Part shown: positions 16,656-24,403 of the stretch, one piece after another
How positions within the stretch are numbered: position 1 is the first letter of the stretch
Layout: every line of letters starts with the position of its first letter
NCBI GenBank assembly: GCA_019637875.1
Contig: JAHBUW010000014.1
Coordinates: 44,959-108,958 of the forward strand
DNA: 64,000 nucleotides
Source: Pseudobdellovibrionaceae bacterium
GTDB lineage: Bacteria; Bdellovibrionota; Bdellovibrionia; Bdellovibrionales; Bdellovibrionaceae
Direction: 5' to 3'
Made by a program: the position numbers and the translations under genes
The notes under the pieces: model-generated
Databases searched by the model: none
Seen by the model: only the letters and a program-made list of their open reading frames with translations
Told to the model about the DNA's origin: nothing

Positions 16656-18043
16656 CCGTTCAACACCCTTTCCCCGTGAAGGACCGCCGGGAAGGCGCGC
16701 AGGATCTTGATCGGAATGGTCTGACCGATGAGCTCTTTGGGACCGGTGAAGTAGGTGAGTTTATTCTGCGTGGAACGACCGGAAAGATTTCCGCGGTTCT
16801 CATCCATCTTCTCGACCAGGATGTCGAGCGTCTGCCCGACGTATTTCTCGGCGTCGTTTTTCGCCCAGACGTCGTGCGCTTTGAACAGACGATCCAGACG
16901 GTCGGACTTGGTGTCCTCATCGATCTGCCCGTCAAAACGCGCGGCCTTGGTGAGTTTACGGGGGGAGTACTTGAACGCGAAGATCGTCTCGAAACCCACC
17001 TCTTCGACCAGCGAAATGGTGTCCAGGAACTCCTCTTCGGTTTCACCGGGGAAGCCCACGATGATGTCCGTCGACAGCACCACGTTCGGGATGGCTTTAC
17101 GGATCATCGCGATTTTTTCCAGATACTCTTCGCGGGTATAGCCACGATTCATGAGGTTCAAGATGCGCGAGTTCCCGCTCTGAAAAGGCAGATGGACATA
17201 CTCGCAGACCTTAGGCTGATTGCGATACATAACCTCAACCAATTTTTGGTCGAAGTCTTTCGGATGCGACGTCGTGAAACGGATCCGCTCAATCTCGGTT
17301 TGCGTGGCCAAGGCCTCGAGCAGGTCGGCGAAGTCGGCCCCGCACTCGGACTCGTAGGAGTTCACGTTCTGACCCAGGCAGGTCACTTCCTTCACGCCAC
17401 GTTTCACGAGCGCTTTCACGTCGTTGATGACGTGCTGGAGCGGACGGCTTTTTTCGCGGCCGCGGGTATAAGGAACCACGCAGAAGGTGCAGAAGTTGTC
17501 GCAGCCCTTCGTGATGTTCACGAAGGTCGAAACCCCCGGCGCGCGCGCGAGCGTCTCGACGTGATAGGGCGCGCGGTGCTGAAAGCGGGTCTCGACGACT
17601 TTCCCCGACTCCAGGCGTCCGATGATTTCGGGAAGCTGGTCGATGTTGTCGGTCCCGAAAACGAAGTCGATGATGGGTGCGGACTTGATCAGGTTTTCTT
17701 TTTCGTGGGAGCCCACGCAGCCGCCGACGCCGACTTTGACATTGGGGTTGCGCTCTTTGAGTTTCCGGAATTTCCCGACCTCGGAGTAGACCTTGTGAAC
17801 GGGCTTTTCACGCACCGAGCACGAGTTGATGATGATGAGCTCCGCCTGTTCGGGGGACGTGACCGGCGTGTAGTTCTGCATTTCGAGCAGCGAGTACATC
17901 CGTTCCGTGTCGTTCACGTTCATCTGACACCCGTAGGTCGAAACGTAAACGCCACGTTCGATCGCGGGAGTCAGGGATTTGGAGTTTTGCGCTGGGGTCA
18001 CCGCACCGACTGTATTTTCGGGGGTTCCAGGAACATCCGTCAT
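16652..18043 (-). CDS. miaB: tRNA-2-methylthio-N6-dimethylallyladenosine synthase
   Basis: A 463-residue radical-SAM methylthiotransferase that adds a methylthio group to i6A37 of tRNAs reading UNN codons. Seen: the UPF0004 domain with Cys in STYGCQMNVND, INSCSVREK and VGVGGCVGS that hold the second iron-sulfur cluster, then the radical-SAM signature CDNFCTFC (C-x3-C-x2-C) with GREKSR. A TRAM domain is at the C-terminus (VGQTLDILVEK, NKLTYF). It is the first gene of a five-gene operon running to guaA. The N-terminal 25 residues are non-conserved in type and an internal start is possible. Confidence 0.96.
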   Translation of the reverse strand: MTDVPGTPENTVGAVTPAQNSKSLTPAIERGVYVSTYGCQMNVNDTERMYSLLEMQNYTPVTSPEQAELIIINSCSVREKPVHKVYSEVGKFRKLKERNPNVKVGVGGCVGSHEKENLIKSAPIIDFVFGTDNIDQLPEIIGRLESGKVVETRFQHRAPYHVETLARAPGVSTFVNITKGCDNFCTFCVVPYTRGREKSRPLQHVINDVKALVKRGVKEVTCLGQNVNSYESECGADFADLLEALATQTEIERIRFTTSHPKDFDQKLVEVMYRNQPKVCEYVHLPFQSGNSRILNLMNRGYTREEYLEKIAMIRKAIPNVVLSTDIIVGFPGETEEEFLDTISLVEEVGFETIFAFKYSPRKLTKAARFDGQIDEDTKSDRLDRLFKAHDVWAKNDAEKYVGQTLDILVEKMDENRGNLSGRSTQNKLTYFTGPKELIGQTIPIKILRAFPAVLHGERVLNG

Positions 18044-18177
18044 GACTTCTCCTGATTCTGTTAAGGGCGCAATCTCACACAGCTTTTTCGGGGGGTCAAA
18101 CCCCGTCCGGCACGGTCATTTCTTTTTTGCTCGAAGCCCATTGCTGCTTTCCGTCATTTGGGCTAGATTGCCGCTCC

Positions 18178-18660
18178 ATGGATGCTAGAAAATCGAGCTC
18201 GAAGAAGTGGACCCCCTTCCCGGAAGAGTATCTGGGCCAAATCACGAACGTCTTCAAAGAGGCCTTCGGACACGAACTGGGCCAGTCCAAGCTGGTGGTG
18301 GAAGGCCGCATTTTCCCCGAGGAAATCTGCCTGCGCGTCGGCTTTCGCGAGCCGCAGACTTTGCGCCAAAATAACTTCGAAATTTCGGCGGATTTCGATC
18401 CCGCGCACGAAAACGCGATCGAAAAAATCTACAGCTGCATCGATGGCGCCGCCTCACTTTTGGCGTCTTATTTCGAGGGCGAAGCCCGCGAAAAACTCCC
18501 GGTCGACTGGAAACCCTTCAAATTCGAAAAGCAGGTCCTGTACTTCCAATTCTCGACCGTGAACACGGACCTGGAAAACGAAGCGGACCGCCTCTTGGGC
18601 CTGACCTCGGTCAGCCTCTACAACGACGAAGAAGGCGAAGACCCCGAAGTCCTGCACTGA
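18178..18660 (+). CDS. Conserved acidic protein of unknown function
   Basis: 160 residues from ATG 18178. An upstream in-frame start would add a Cys-rich stretch unlike a real N-terminus. The protein is soluble: a short Lys/Ser N-terminal tail, then an alternating alpha/beta pattern (KLVVEGRIFPEEICLRVGF, NNFEISADFDP, QVLYFQFSTVNTDLE), ending in an acidic tail (NDEEGEDPEVLH). The beta/alpha pattern could be a small ligand- or protein-binding domain, but I do not recognise the family. It is a single-gene unit ending at a strong bidirectional terminator. Confidence 0.7.
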   Translation: MDARKSSSKKWTPFPEEYLGQITNVFKEAFGHELGQSKLVVEGRIFPEEICLRVGFREPQTLRQNNFEISADFDPAHENAIEKIYSCIDGAASLLASYFEGEAREKLPVDWKPFKFEKQVLYFQFSTVNTDLENEADRLLGLTSVSLYNDEEGEDPEVLH

Positions 18661-18663
18661 GGT

Positions 18664-18780
18664 AGCCGCTGACTTGTTGAAACGCGCTGCGAATAAAAAA
18701 CCCGGGGAGACCCGGGCTTTTTATTTTTCGAATTGTGACTGCGCCCGTGGGCCGCGGCGCGTTTCAACAAGTGAGCGGCT
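18664..18780. repeat. 24-bp inverted repeat framing a bidirectional terminator
   Basis: The arms are 18664-18687 and 18757-18780, complementary at 23 of 24 positions (the left arm begins AGCCGCTGACTTG, the right arm ends CAAGTGAGCGGCT). The 69-bp spacer contains the terminator described separately. It lies between convergent genes. A transcript in either direction could fold into a long outer stem carrying an inner terminator hairpin. It may be a decayed miniature element or a terminator of unusual size. Confidence 0.85.
18692..18729. terminator. Bidirectional intrinsic terminator
   Basis: A GC core CCCGGG-GAGA-CCCGGG flanked by AATAAAAAA on the left and CTTTTTATTTTT on the right gives a stem of about 15 bp with one mismatch and a U-tract in both directions. 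It serves the 160-residue protein gene on the plus strand and the histone-tail-like gene on the minus strand. Confidence 0.88.
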
Positions 18781-18797
18781 AGGCGCCCCCGGCGACC

Positions 18798-19646
18798 TTA
18801 GAACTCTTCCTCTTCGGTCGACATCCCGGCCTCGGTGACGCCGCGGACCTCGTCGATGTAGGTTTGTGCTTCGTCCTCGAACTCGTTCTCGTTCGCACTT
18901 TCGTCGATTTCGAGCTCCGCAATCGCGGCTTGGAAGTCCTTCTCCGTTTTCAGATCACGGCGGATCATCTCGAGGAACTTATCCGGATAACGTGCGGTCA
19001 ACTCCTCAACGTAACGTTCGAGTTTGCCGTCGACCAAAATTTTGCGACGGACTTGGATGCGCTTCCAGAGCAGCAGATAGTGGTAACGGCAGTAGCCATC
19101 GACCATCGCGGCCTGGTCGCACTCTTTCACTTTGCAGTAACGGCGGCCTTCGGCATCGGTCAGAATGATCTCGTCATCCGCGGGCGGAGGCGCTGAGGCC
19201 TCCACATCATCCGAATCGACATCCGTTTCTTCAGCGACTTCCTCTTCGGCGACCTCTTCGGTTTCGTCGAACTCCTCAAGATCGGGAAGGTCCTCACCGC
19301 CCCCCTCTTCAGGTTCGGGGAGATACTCTTCTTCGTCGCGACGGCCCTTGGGAGCCTTCGCGCCTTTGGCCTTTTTGCCGCCATTGGCTTTAGCCCCCGC
19401 CGCAGGGGCCGGAGCGGCCGCCTTCACGCCGAGCTTCGTCAAAACCTTATCGAAGATTCCCTTTTTCGGGGCCGCCGCGGATGCGGCCTCTGCCTTTTTG
19501 GGCTTCGCGTTAGGAGCGGGCTTTGCCGCTTTCGCAGGCGCCTTAGCAGGTTTTGCCGCCTTGACGGGCGTTTTAGCCGGAGTTTTCGACTTTACGCTCG
19601 GTTTTGCGGCAGTTTTCGCGGGAGCTTTCTTCGTGGGTTTTGCCAT
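18798..19646 (-). CDS. Histone-H1-tail-like protein with acidic centre and Cys/His module
   Basis: 282 residues from ATG 19646; a TTG 36 bp upstream is possible but less convincing. Residues 1-115 are Lys/Ala/Pro-rich with AKPAKAPAK-type repeats resembling eukaryotic H1 tails and bacterial histone-like tails. Residues 120-175 are strongly acidic. The rest is a folded domain beginning YCKVKECDQAAMVDGYCRYHY, where three Cys and a His have zinc-ligand-like spacing, then a basic helix (WKRIQVRRKIL) and a helical acidic C-terminus. Binding of nucleic acid through the tail and a separate regulatory or protein contact through the Cys/His module is my inference. No transcription-factor family is recognised. 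Confidence 0.75.
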   Translation of the reverse strand: MAKPTKKAPAKTAAKPSVKSKTPAKTPVKAAKPAKAPAKAAKPAPNAKPKKAEAASAAAPKKGIFDKVLTKLGVKAAAPAPAAGAKANGGKKAKGAKAPKGRRDEEEYLPEPEEGGGEDLPDLEEFDETEEVAEEEVAEETDVDSDDVEASAPPPADDEIILTDAEGRRYCKVKECDQAAMVDGYCRYHYLLLWKRIQVRRKILVDGKLERYVEELTARYPDKFLEMIRRDLKTEKDFQAAIAELEIDESANENEFEDEAQTYIDEVRGVTEAGMSTEEEEF

Positions 19647-19695
19647 GCGGTCATCGTTGGACGATTTCACGACCTCTGTCAATAGGGCGAAATCA

Positions 19696-20685
19696 CTATT
19701 CTCGAACGACGATGTTCCCGCGAGTCGCGACGACTTCGACGCGACCGCCGTCGCCGCCCTTCACCCGCCCGCGCAGAACCTGCGCGCCCCGGTCCTTTCC
19801 CGCACGCAGGGTGCGGCTTCCGGTGATGTCGCCTTCTTCACTGCGCAGAACGAGCAACGAACCGGAATTTTTCGTATCGAGCGTGACCCGACCGCTGCCC
19901 GTTTTCACCGCGGCCTCGGTTTCGTTGACGAGCCCCAAGGTCACGCCGCCCTCATCCGCTTCGCCTTCGATGCGCCCTTTAAATCCATTGGCATTCAAAC
20001 TCGCTTTGCCGGTTTGAAACTGCAAACTTCCGCCCGAACCTTTCAGATCGACCGCGCCCTGATAAAGCTGCACGTGCAAGCTGCCCGTGACCTTATCGAG
20101 CTTCACATCCGACTGATGTCCCGACAGATGGAGATTCCCCTGCAACGCCGAAACGTTGATGTCGCCTTTGAATAAATCCAGGCGCAGCGGACCGGCGTGA
20201 TCGCTGACGACGATCTGCCCTTGCCCGACCTGGACCGAAAGTCCCGCGCGATTTTCTTTCGCCGTGACTTTGCCTTTTTGCAGATCGATCAAGACGGGCC
20301 GAGTCCACTTCGAGGCCTGAACCTGCCCCTCGGTCACATGCAGATCAAGAGCGTAGGCTCCTCCCAGAATTTCAATTTTCGGCATCGCTCCCGTCCGCGG
20401 CGCGCCGAGCGATGTCGTCGCGGTCAGCCGCAGTGTTTTCCCCTCTTCGCGCGCGGACCACGAAATCTGCGGGACGGAGCTCGTGCGGATCAGCGGCTGA
20501 GCCCCCGCGCCGATCACGACTTGCCCTGCGGGCGCCACGATCACGACCTTCTCGAAACCGGCGGCCGAGAACTCTTCGGCTTGAACGGGGCCGGCGGTCG
20601 CCAGCAAGAGCAAAAGCCCCAGACTTCGCGAAAAGATCGATGACGTGATCGGCGAAATGACTTGCGTCGTCGAAAATCCGCTCAT
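19696..20685 (-). CDS. Secreted repetitive beta-strand protein (DUF4097/adhesin-like)
   Basis: 329 residues from ATG 20685, which has a GGGGTG site upstream. The signal peptide is MSGF...LLLLLATAGPVQA. The mature part consists of short repeating beta units (DLHVTEGQV, VLIDLQKGKV, LDLFKGDINV, LHVQLYQGAV, SLQFQTGKAS) of about 20 residues, the pattern of a right-handed beta-helix such as DUF4097 or auto-adhesin head domains. No C-terminal membrane anchor is seen, so it should be periplasmic or surface-associated. The upstream region is shared with the divergent thiolase operon. Confidence 0.7.
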   Translation of the reverse strand: MSGFSTTQVISPITSSIFSRSLGLLLLLATAGPVQAEEFSAAGFEKVVIVAPAGQVVIGAGAQPLIRTSSVPQISWSAREEGKTLRLTATTSLGAPRTGAMPKIEILGGAYALDLHVTEGQVQASKWTRPVLIDLQKGKVTAKENRAGLSVQVGQGQIVVSDHAGPLRLDLFKGDINVSALQGNLHLSGHQSDVKLDKVTGSLHVQLYQGAVDLKGSGGSLQFQTGKASLNANGFKGRIEGEADEGGVTLGLVNETEAAVKTGSGRVTLDTKNSGSLLVLRSEEGDITGSRTLRAGKDRGAQVLRGRVKGGDGGRVEVVATRGNIVVRE

Positions 20686-20727
20686 GAAGCACCCCCGTTT
20701 CAGGCTCCCATGATCCACGAGCGCGAG

Positions 20728-20774
20728 TTGAATTGCTAGAAAAAGTCTGCTTTGATGCCGCTGCATCAATTCAA
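20728..20774 (+). promoter_or_regulatory. Promoter with overlapping palindromic operator, thiolase operon
   Basis: TTGAAT (20728-20733), a 17-bp spacer, and TTTGAT (20751-20756) form a plausible sigma-70-type promoter 25 bp before the thiolase ribosome site. Overlapping the -10 box is the palindrome TTGATGC-CGCT-GCATCAA (20752-20769), and an outer pair TTGAATTG / CAATTCAA (20728-20735, 20767-20774) frames the whole promoter. Two nested inverted repeats over a promoter suggest a dimeric repressor site. The regulator is not identifiable here. Confidence 0.5.
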
Positions 20775-20798
20775 GCCATCTACAGAAGGGATGATCTC

Positions 20799-21974
20799 AT
20801 GGAGAACGTCGTCATCGTCGCCGCTAAACGCACCCCCGTTGGAAGTTTTCAAGGAGCCCTGTCGGCTCTGCCCGCACCCCGTCTTGGTGCCGCCGCCATC
20901 AAAGGTGCCCTCGCCCAGGCCGCTCTGCAGCCCGGCGATGTGGATGAACTCGTCTTCGGTGAGGTCCTGACCGCCGGTGTCGGCCAAGCTCCGGCACGTC
21001 AAGCGGCTCTTTACGCCGGACTGGCCCCCTCGGTTCCCTGCATGACCATCAACAAAGTCTGCGGCTCGGGCCTGAAGGCCGTCATGCTCGGCGCGGACTC
21101 CATCCGCCTCGGCAACGCGAACGTCGTCGTCGCCGGCGGCCAAGAGAATATGAGCCTCGCCCCCCACTTGCTTGAAAACTCGCGCACCGGTTACCGCATG
21201 GGCCCCGCGACCGTCGTCGACTCGATGATCAAAGACGGTCTGTGGGATCCCTACAACAATTGGCATATGGGAACGGCGGCAGAACTTTGCGTGAAAGAGT
21301 ACAAGGTCACGCGCGAAGAGCAAGACGCCTTCGCCATCGACTCTTACAAAAAGGCGCAAGCCGCGACCGCCGCTGGACATTTCAAAAATGAAATCGCGCC
21401 AGTTGAGATCGAGGGTAAAAAAGGCGTCGTGAAAGTCGAGACCGACGAAGAACCGACGAAAGCGATGTTCGATAAAATGCCCGGCCTTCGTCCCGCTTTC
21501 GACAAAGACGGAACCATCACCGCGGCCAACGCGTCGAAGATCAACGATGGCGGCGCCGCAATTATTATGATGAGCGAAACCGAAGCGAAAAAGCGCGGCA
21601 CGAAGCCGCTGGCGAAGATCGTCGCTTCGGCCACCTTCGCGCAAGATCCGAAATGGTTCACCACGGCCCCCGTCGGCGCGATCAAAAAAGCGCTCGCGCA
21701 GGCCAACCTCAAGGTCGCGGACATCGGCCTGTGGGAGATCAACGAAGCCTTTAGCGTCGTCACGCAAGTGGCGATGAAAGAACTGGAAATCCCCGCCGAC
21801 CGCGTGAACGTTCACGGCGGCGCGGTGGCGATCGGTCACCCGATCGGCGCTTCGGGCGCCCGTATCCTCACGACGCTCGTCTATGCCCTGCAGACGCACA
21901 ACAAACAGTATGGCCTGGCGACCCTGTGTATCGGCGGCGGCGAAGCGGTCGCCCTCATCATCGAGAAGGCGTAA
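20799..21974 (+). CDS. Acetyl-CoA C-acetyltransferase (thiolase)
   Basis: 391 residues from ATG 20799, behind a GAAGGG ribosome site. Thiolase joins or splits acetoacetyl-CoA and two acetyl-CoA. Seen: the acyl-enzyme Cys in INKVCGSGLKAV (about residue 88), NEAFSVV, the His in GGAVAIGHPIGASGARI, and the C-terminal Cys in CIGGGEAVAL. The length is typical of AtoB/PhaA. The two following genes encode a succinyl-CoA/acetoacetate-type CoA transferase, so the cluster most likely activates and splits acetoacetate (ketone bodies) or feeds a polyhydroxybutyrate-like pathway. No PHB synthase is in the window, so the first is preferred. Confidence 0.95.
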   Translation: MENVVIVAAKRTPVGSFQGALSALPAPRLGAAAIKGALAQAALQPGDVDELVFGEVLTAGVGQAPARQAALYAGLAPSVPCMTINKVCGSGLKAVMLGADSIRLGNANVVVAGGQENMSLAPHLLENSRTGYRMGPATVVDSMIKDGLWDPYNNWHMGTAAELCVKEYKVTREEQDAFAIDSYKKAQAATAAGHFKNEIAPVEIEGKKGVVKVETDEEPTKAMFDKMPGLRPAFDKDGTITAANASKINDGGAAIIMMSETEAKKRGTKPLAKIVASATFAQDPKWFTTAPVGAIKKALAQANLKVADIGLWEINEAFSVVTQVAMKELEIPADRVNVHGGAVAIGHPIGASGARILTTLVYALQTHNKQYGLATLCIGGGEAVALIIEKA

Positions 21975-21977
21975 GTC

Positions 21978-22676
21978 ATGACGAAGCACCCGAAGGTCTT
22001 CGCCGACGCGAAGAGCGCGATCGAAGGCGTGAAAGACGGAATGACCCTGGTCCTGGGAGGCTTCGGCCTCTGCGGGATTCCGGAGAACGCCATCAAGGCG
22101 CTCCGCGACCTGGGCGCGAAAAACCTCACCTGCGTTTCCAATAACGCGGGCGTGGACGATGCGGGCCTCGGACTTCTGCTGCAAAATCGCCAAATTAAGA
22201 AAATGGTTTCAAGTTACGTCGGCGAGAACGCGCTTTTCGAACAGCTCTACATCTCGGGTGAGCTCGAGGTCGAGTTCTGCCCGCAAGGGACGCTGGCCGA
22301 GCGGATGCGCGCGGGCGGCGCCGGCATCCCCGGCTTCTACACGCCCACCGGTGTCGGCACCCAAGTCGCCGAAGGCAAAGAGGTCCGCGAATTCGGCGGG
22401 CGCGAGTACGTGCTCGAGCGCGGGATCGTCGGCGACTTCGCCTTCGTGAAGGCGTGGAAGGGCGACAAATTCGGAAACCTCATTTTCCGCAAGACCTCGC
22501 GTAACTTCAACCCGATGGCCGCGACGGCGGGTAAAATCACCGTGGCGGAAGTCGAAGAGCTGGTCGAAATCGGCGAGCTCGAACCCGACCAAATCCACAC
22601 GCCGGGCGTTTACGTCCAGCGCATCTTCCAAGCCTCGTTCGAAAAACGCATCGAACAGCGGACCGTGAGGAGTTAG
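21978..22676 (+). CDS. scoA: 3-oxoacid CoA-transferase subunit A
   Basis: 232 residues. With subunit B it transfers CoA between succinyl-CoA and acetoacetate (or a similar short-chain acid). Seen: the Gly-rich nucleotide-like start [28 protein letters not shown], the PTGVGT loop, and the C-terminal [22 protein letters not shown] typical of the A subunit. It starts 4 bp after the thiolase stop and is followed 3 bp later by subunit B, so all three are one operon. The acid substrate cannot be read from sequence. Confidence 0.93.
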   Translation: MTKHPKVFADAKSAIEGVKDGMTLVLGGFGLCGIPENAIKALRDLGAKNLTCVSNNAGVDDAGLGLLLQNRQIKKMVSSYVGENALFEQLYISGELEVEFCPQGTLAERMRAGGAGIPGFYTPTGVGTQVAEGKEVREFGGREYVLERGIVGDFAFVKAWKGDKFGNLIFRKTSRNFNPMAATAGKITVAEVEELVEIGELEPDQIHTPGVYVQRIFQASFEKRIEQRTVRS

Positions 22677-22678
22677 CC

Positions 22679-23335
22679 ATGCCGTTGACCCGTGAACAAA
22701 TCGCCGCCCGTATCGCCAAAGAGGTCGAACCCAACTTCGTCGTGAATCTCGGAATCGGCATCCCGACTCTCGTCGCGAACTACGTGGCCTCGGACAAGAA
22801 CGTCTTCTTCCAAAGCGAAAACGGCCTGCTCGGAGTCGGCCCCTTTCCCACCGAAAGCGAAGTCGATGCCGATTTGATCAATGCCGGCAAACAGACCGTG
22901 ACCGCGCTTCCGGGCGCGAGCTTCTTCTCGTCCGCCGATTCGTTCGCGATGATTCGTGGCGGGCACGTCAATCTGACCATCCTCGGTGCCATGCAGGTGG
23001 ACGAGATGGGGAACATCGCGAACTGGATGATTCCCGGCAAAATGGTGAAGGGCATGGGCGGCGCGATGGACCTCGTCGCGGGCGCACGTCGCGTGATCGT
23101 GGCCATGCAGCACACCGATAAGGCGGGCGTATCGAAACTCATGAAAGAGTGCGACCTGCCGCTCACGGGCCGTAAGTGTATCAACAAGGTCGTCTCTGAT
23201 TTCGGCGTCCTCGATATCACGAGCGAAGGCTTCGTCCTGCGCGAATACGCCCCCGACCTGACTCCCGAAAAGGTCAAGGCCGCGACCGCCGGTCGCTGCG
23301 TGATCGCTCCGGACTGCAAACCGATGGTGCTTTAG
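22679..23335 (+). CDS. scoB: 3-oxoacid CoA-transferase subunit B
   Basis: 218 residues. It carries the catalytic Glu that forms the CoA thioester, in FQSENGLLGVGP (about residue 47). VNLGIGIPTLVANY, the DEMGNIANWMIPGKMVKGMGGAMDL segment and the C-terminal SEGFVLREY are standard for the B subunit. The start follows GGAGTTAGCC, a ribosome site over the end of the A subunit gene. It is the last gene of the thiolase operon, with about 70 bp before the cyclic-nucleotide-binding gene. Confidence 0.93.
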   Translation: MPLTREQIAARIAKEVEPNFVVNLGIGIPTLVANYVASDKNVFFQSENGLLGVGPFPTESEVDADLINAGKQTVTALPGASFFSSADSFAMIRGGHVNLTILGAMQVDEMGNIANWMIPGKMVKGMGGAMDLVAGARRVIVAMQHTDKAGVSKLMKECDLPLTGRKCINKVVSDFGVLDITSEGFVLREYAPDLTPEKVKAATAGRCVIAPDCKPMVL

Positions 23336-23404
23336 TCCCCGGTCACCTAGACCTTCTCCCAAGAAGCTTCGACAAGGGGCCAAGTCCCCCTTTAGAATGG
23401 GTGC

Positions 23405-24385
23405 ATGTCGGGGACCCGAAAAATCGAGCGCGATCACTACCTGTTTCGCGAAGGCGACGCGCCCGACGCGCTGTACGTCGTCAAAAGCGGTAAATTCAAC
23501 GTCGTCAAAACCAAACAGAATTCCGAAATCGTGTTGGCCGAGGTCGGCCCCGGAGCGCTGGTCGGCGAGATGGCGTTCTTCGACAACAAACCTCGCTCCG
23601 CCAGCGTTCGCGCGACCAAGGACTCCGAAGTCATCATCCTTCCCTACAAAGCGCTGCACGCCCAGTTCGCGACCATGCCCGAGTGGGCGAAAGCGATCAT
23701 GCGCACCGTGAACGAGCACCTGCGCGCCGCGAACAAACGCATCAAAGAGATCGAAAAGGCCACGTCCGACGACGAAGAGCTTTTCCCTCCCCACCAGACG
23801 AACAAACTGATTTCGATCTTAAATCTGGTCGGTCACAAGTACGGGAAGCCCGCCGAAGACGGCCTCGTTCTTCCCGGCGGCGTCCTGCGTAACTATACGA
23901 TTCAGATCTTTCAAGAGCCCACGCACAAAATGCAGAAGCTCATGAATGCCCTCAGCGAGCTGAAACTCATGAAGGTCGAAGACATGGGCGAGGGCCGCCA
24001 ACGGATTTGCATCTACAAGGCCGAAATTCTTTTCGGTTTTGTCGAGTGGTACAACGATTGGCTCTTCAAACAGGAAAAAGACCGCATCCACATCAAGGAA
24101 GATGACCTCAAGTTGATGAACGCGGTTCTTCACTTCGCCCGGAAGCTTCCGAAAAACGAAAAGGGCATCGTGAAGCTCAACGTGACGGATGTGCAGAACG
24201 ATTCGATGCGTGAGCTCGGTTACCTCGTGAAGGTGGAAGACCTGCTTCCCCTCGTCGAGAAAAAACTCATCTCCGATCAGCTCATGGAGGCGACCGGCGT
24301 CTTCAGCGACGTCCCGATCGACGAACTCGAAAAGATCACGCCGAACTGGCAGATCGTTTACGCCCTCAAAAAAGTCCGCAAATAG
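23405..24385 (+). CDS. Cyclic-nucleotide-binding-domain protein, CRP-like
   Basis: 326 residues. The N-terminal 115 residues form a cNMP-binding beta-roll: LFREGDAPDALYVVKSGKFNV, then the phosphate-cassette region GALVGEMAFFDNKPRSASVRA (Gly-Glu and Arg-Ser/Ala match the sites that hold the cyclic phosphate and ribose). A long helix follows, then a region from about 140 to 210 that could be a degenerate winged helix. The last 100 residues are unfamiliar. It may be a regulator responding to a nucleotide made by the class III cyclase at 38-41 kb, though this is only a possibility. Confidence 0.8.
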   Translation: MSGTRKIERDHYLFREGDAPDALYVVKSGKFNVVKTKQNSEIVLAEVGPGALVGEMAFFDNKPRSASVRATKDSEVIILPYKALHAQFATMPEWAKAIMRTVNEHLRAANKRIKEIEKATSDDEELFPPHQTNKLISILNLVGHKYGKPAEDGLVLPGGVLRNYTIQIFQEPTHKMQKLMNALSELKLMKVEDMGEGRQRICIYKAEILFGFVEWYNDWLFKQEKDRIHIKEDDLKLMNAVLHFARKLPKNEKGIVKLNVTDVQNDSMRELGYLVKVEDLLPLVEKKLISDQLMEATGVFSDVPIDELEKITPNWQIVYALKKVRK

Positions 24386-24403
24386 TCCGCACCGGACGAA
24401 GTC

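Noticed and set aside
20686..20727. Upstream start that extends the repetitive secreted protein into the thiolase promoter
   Set aside because: It would put 28 residues before a good signal peptide and overlap the divergent promoter.
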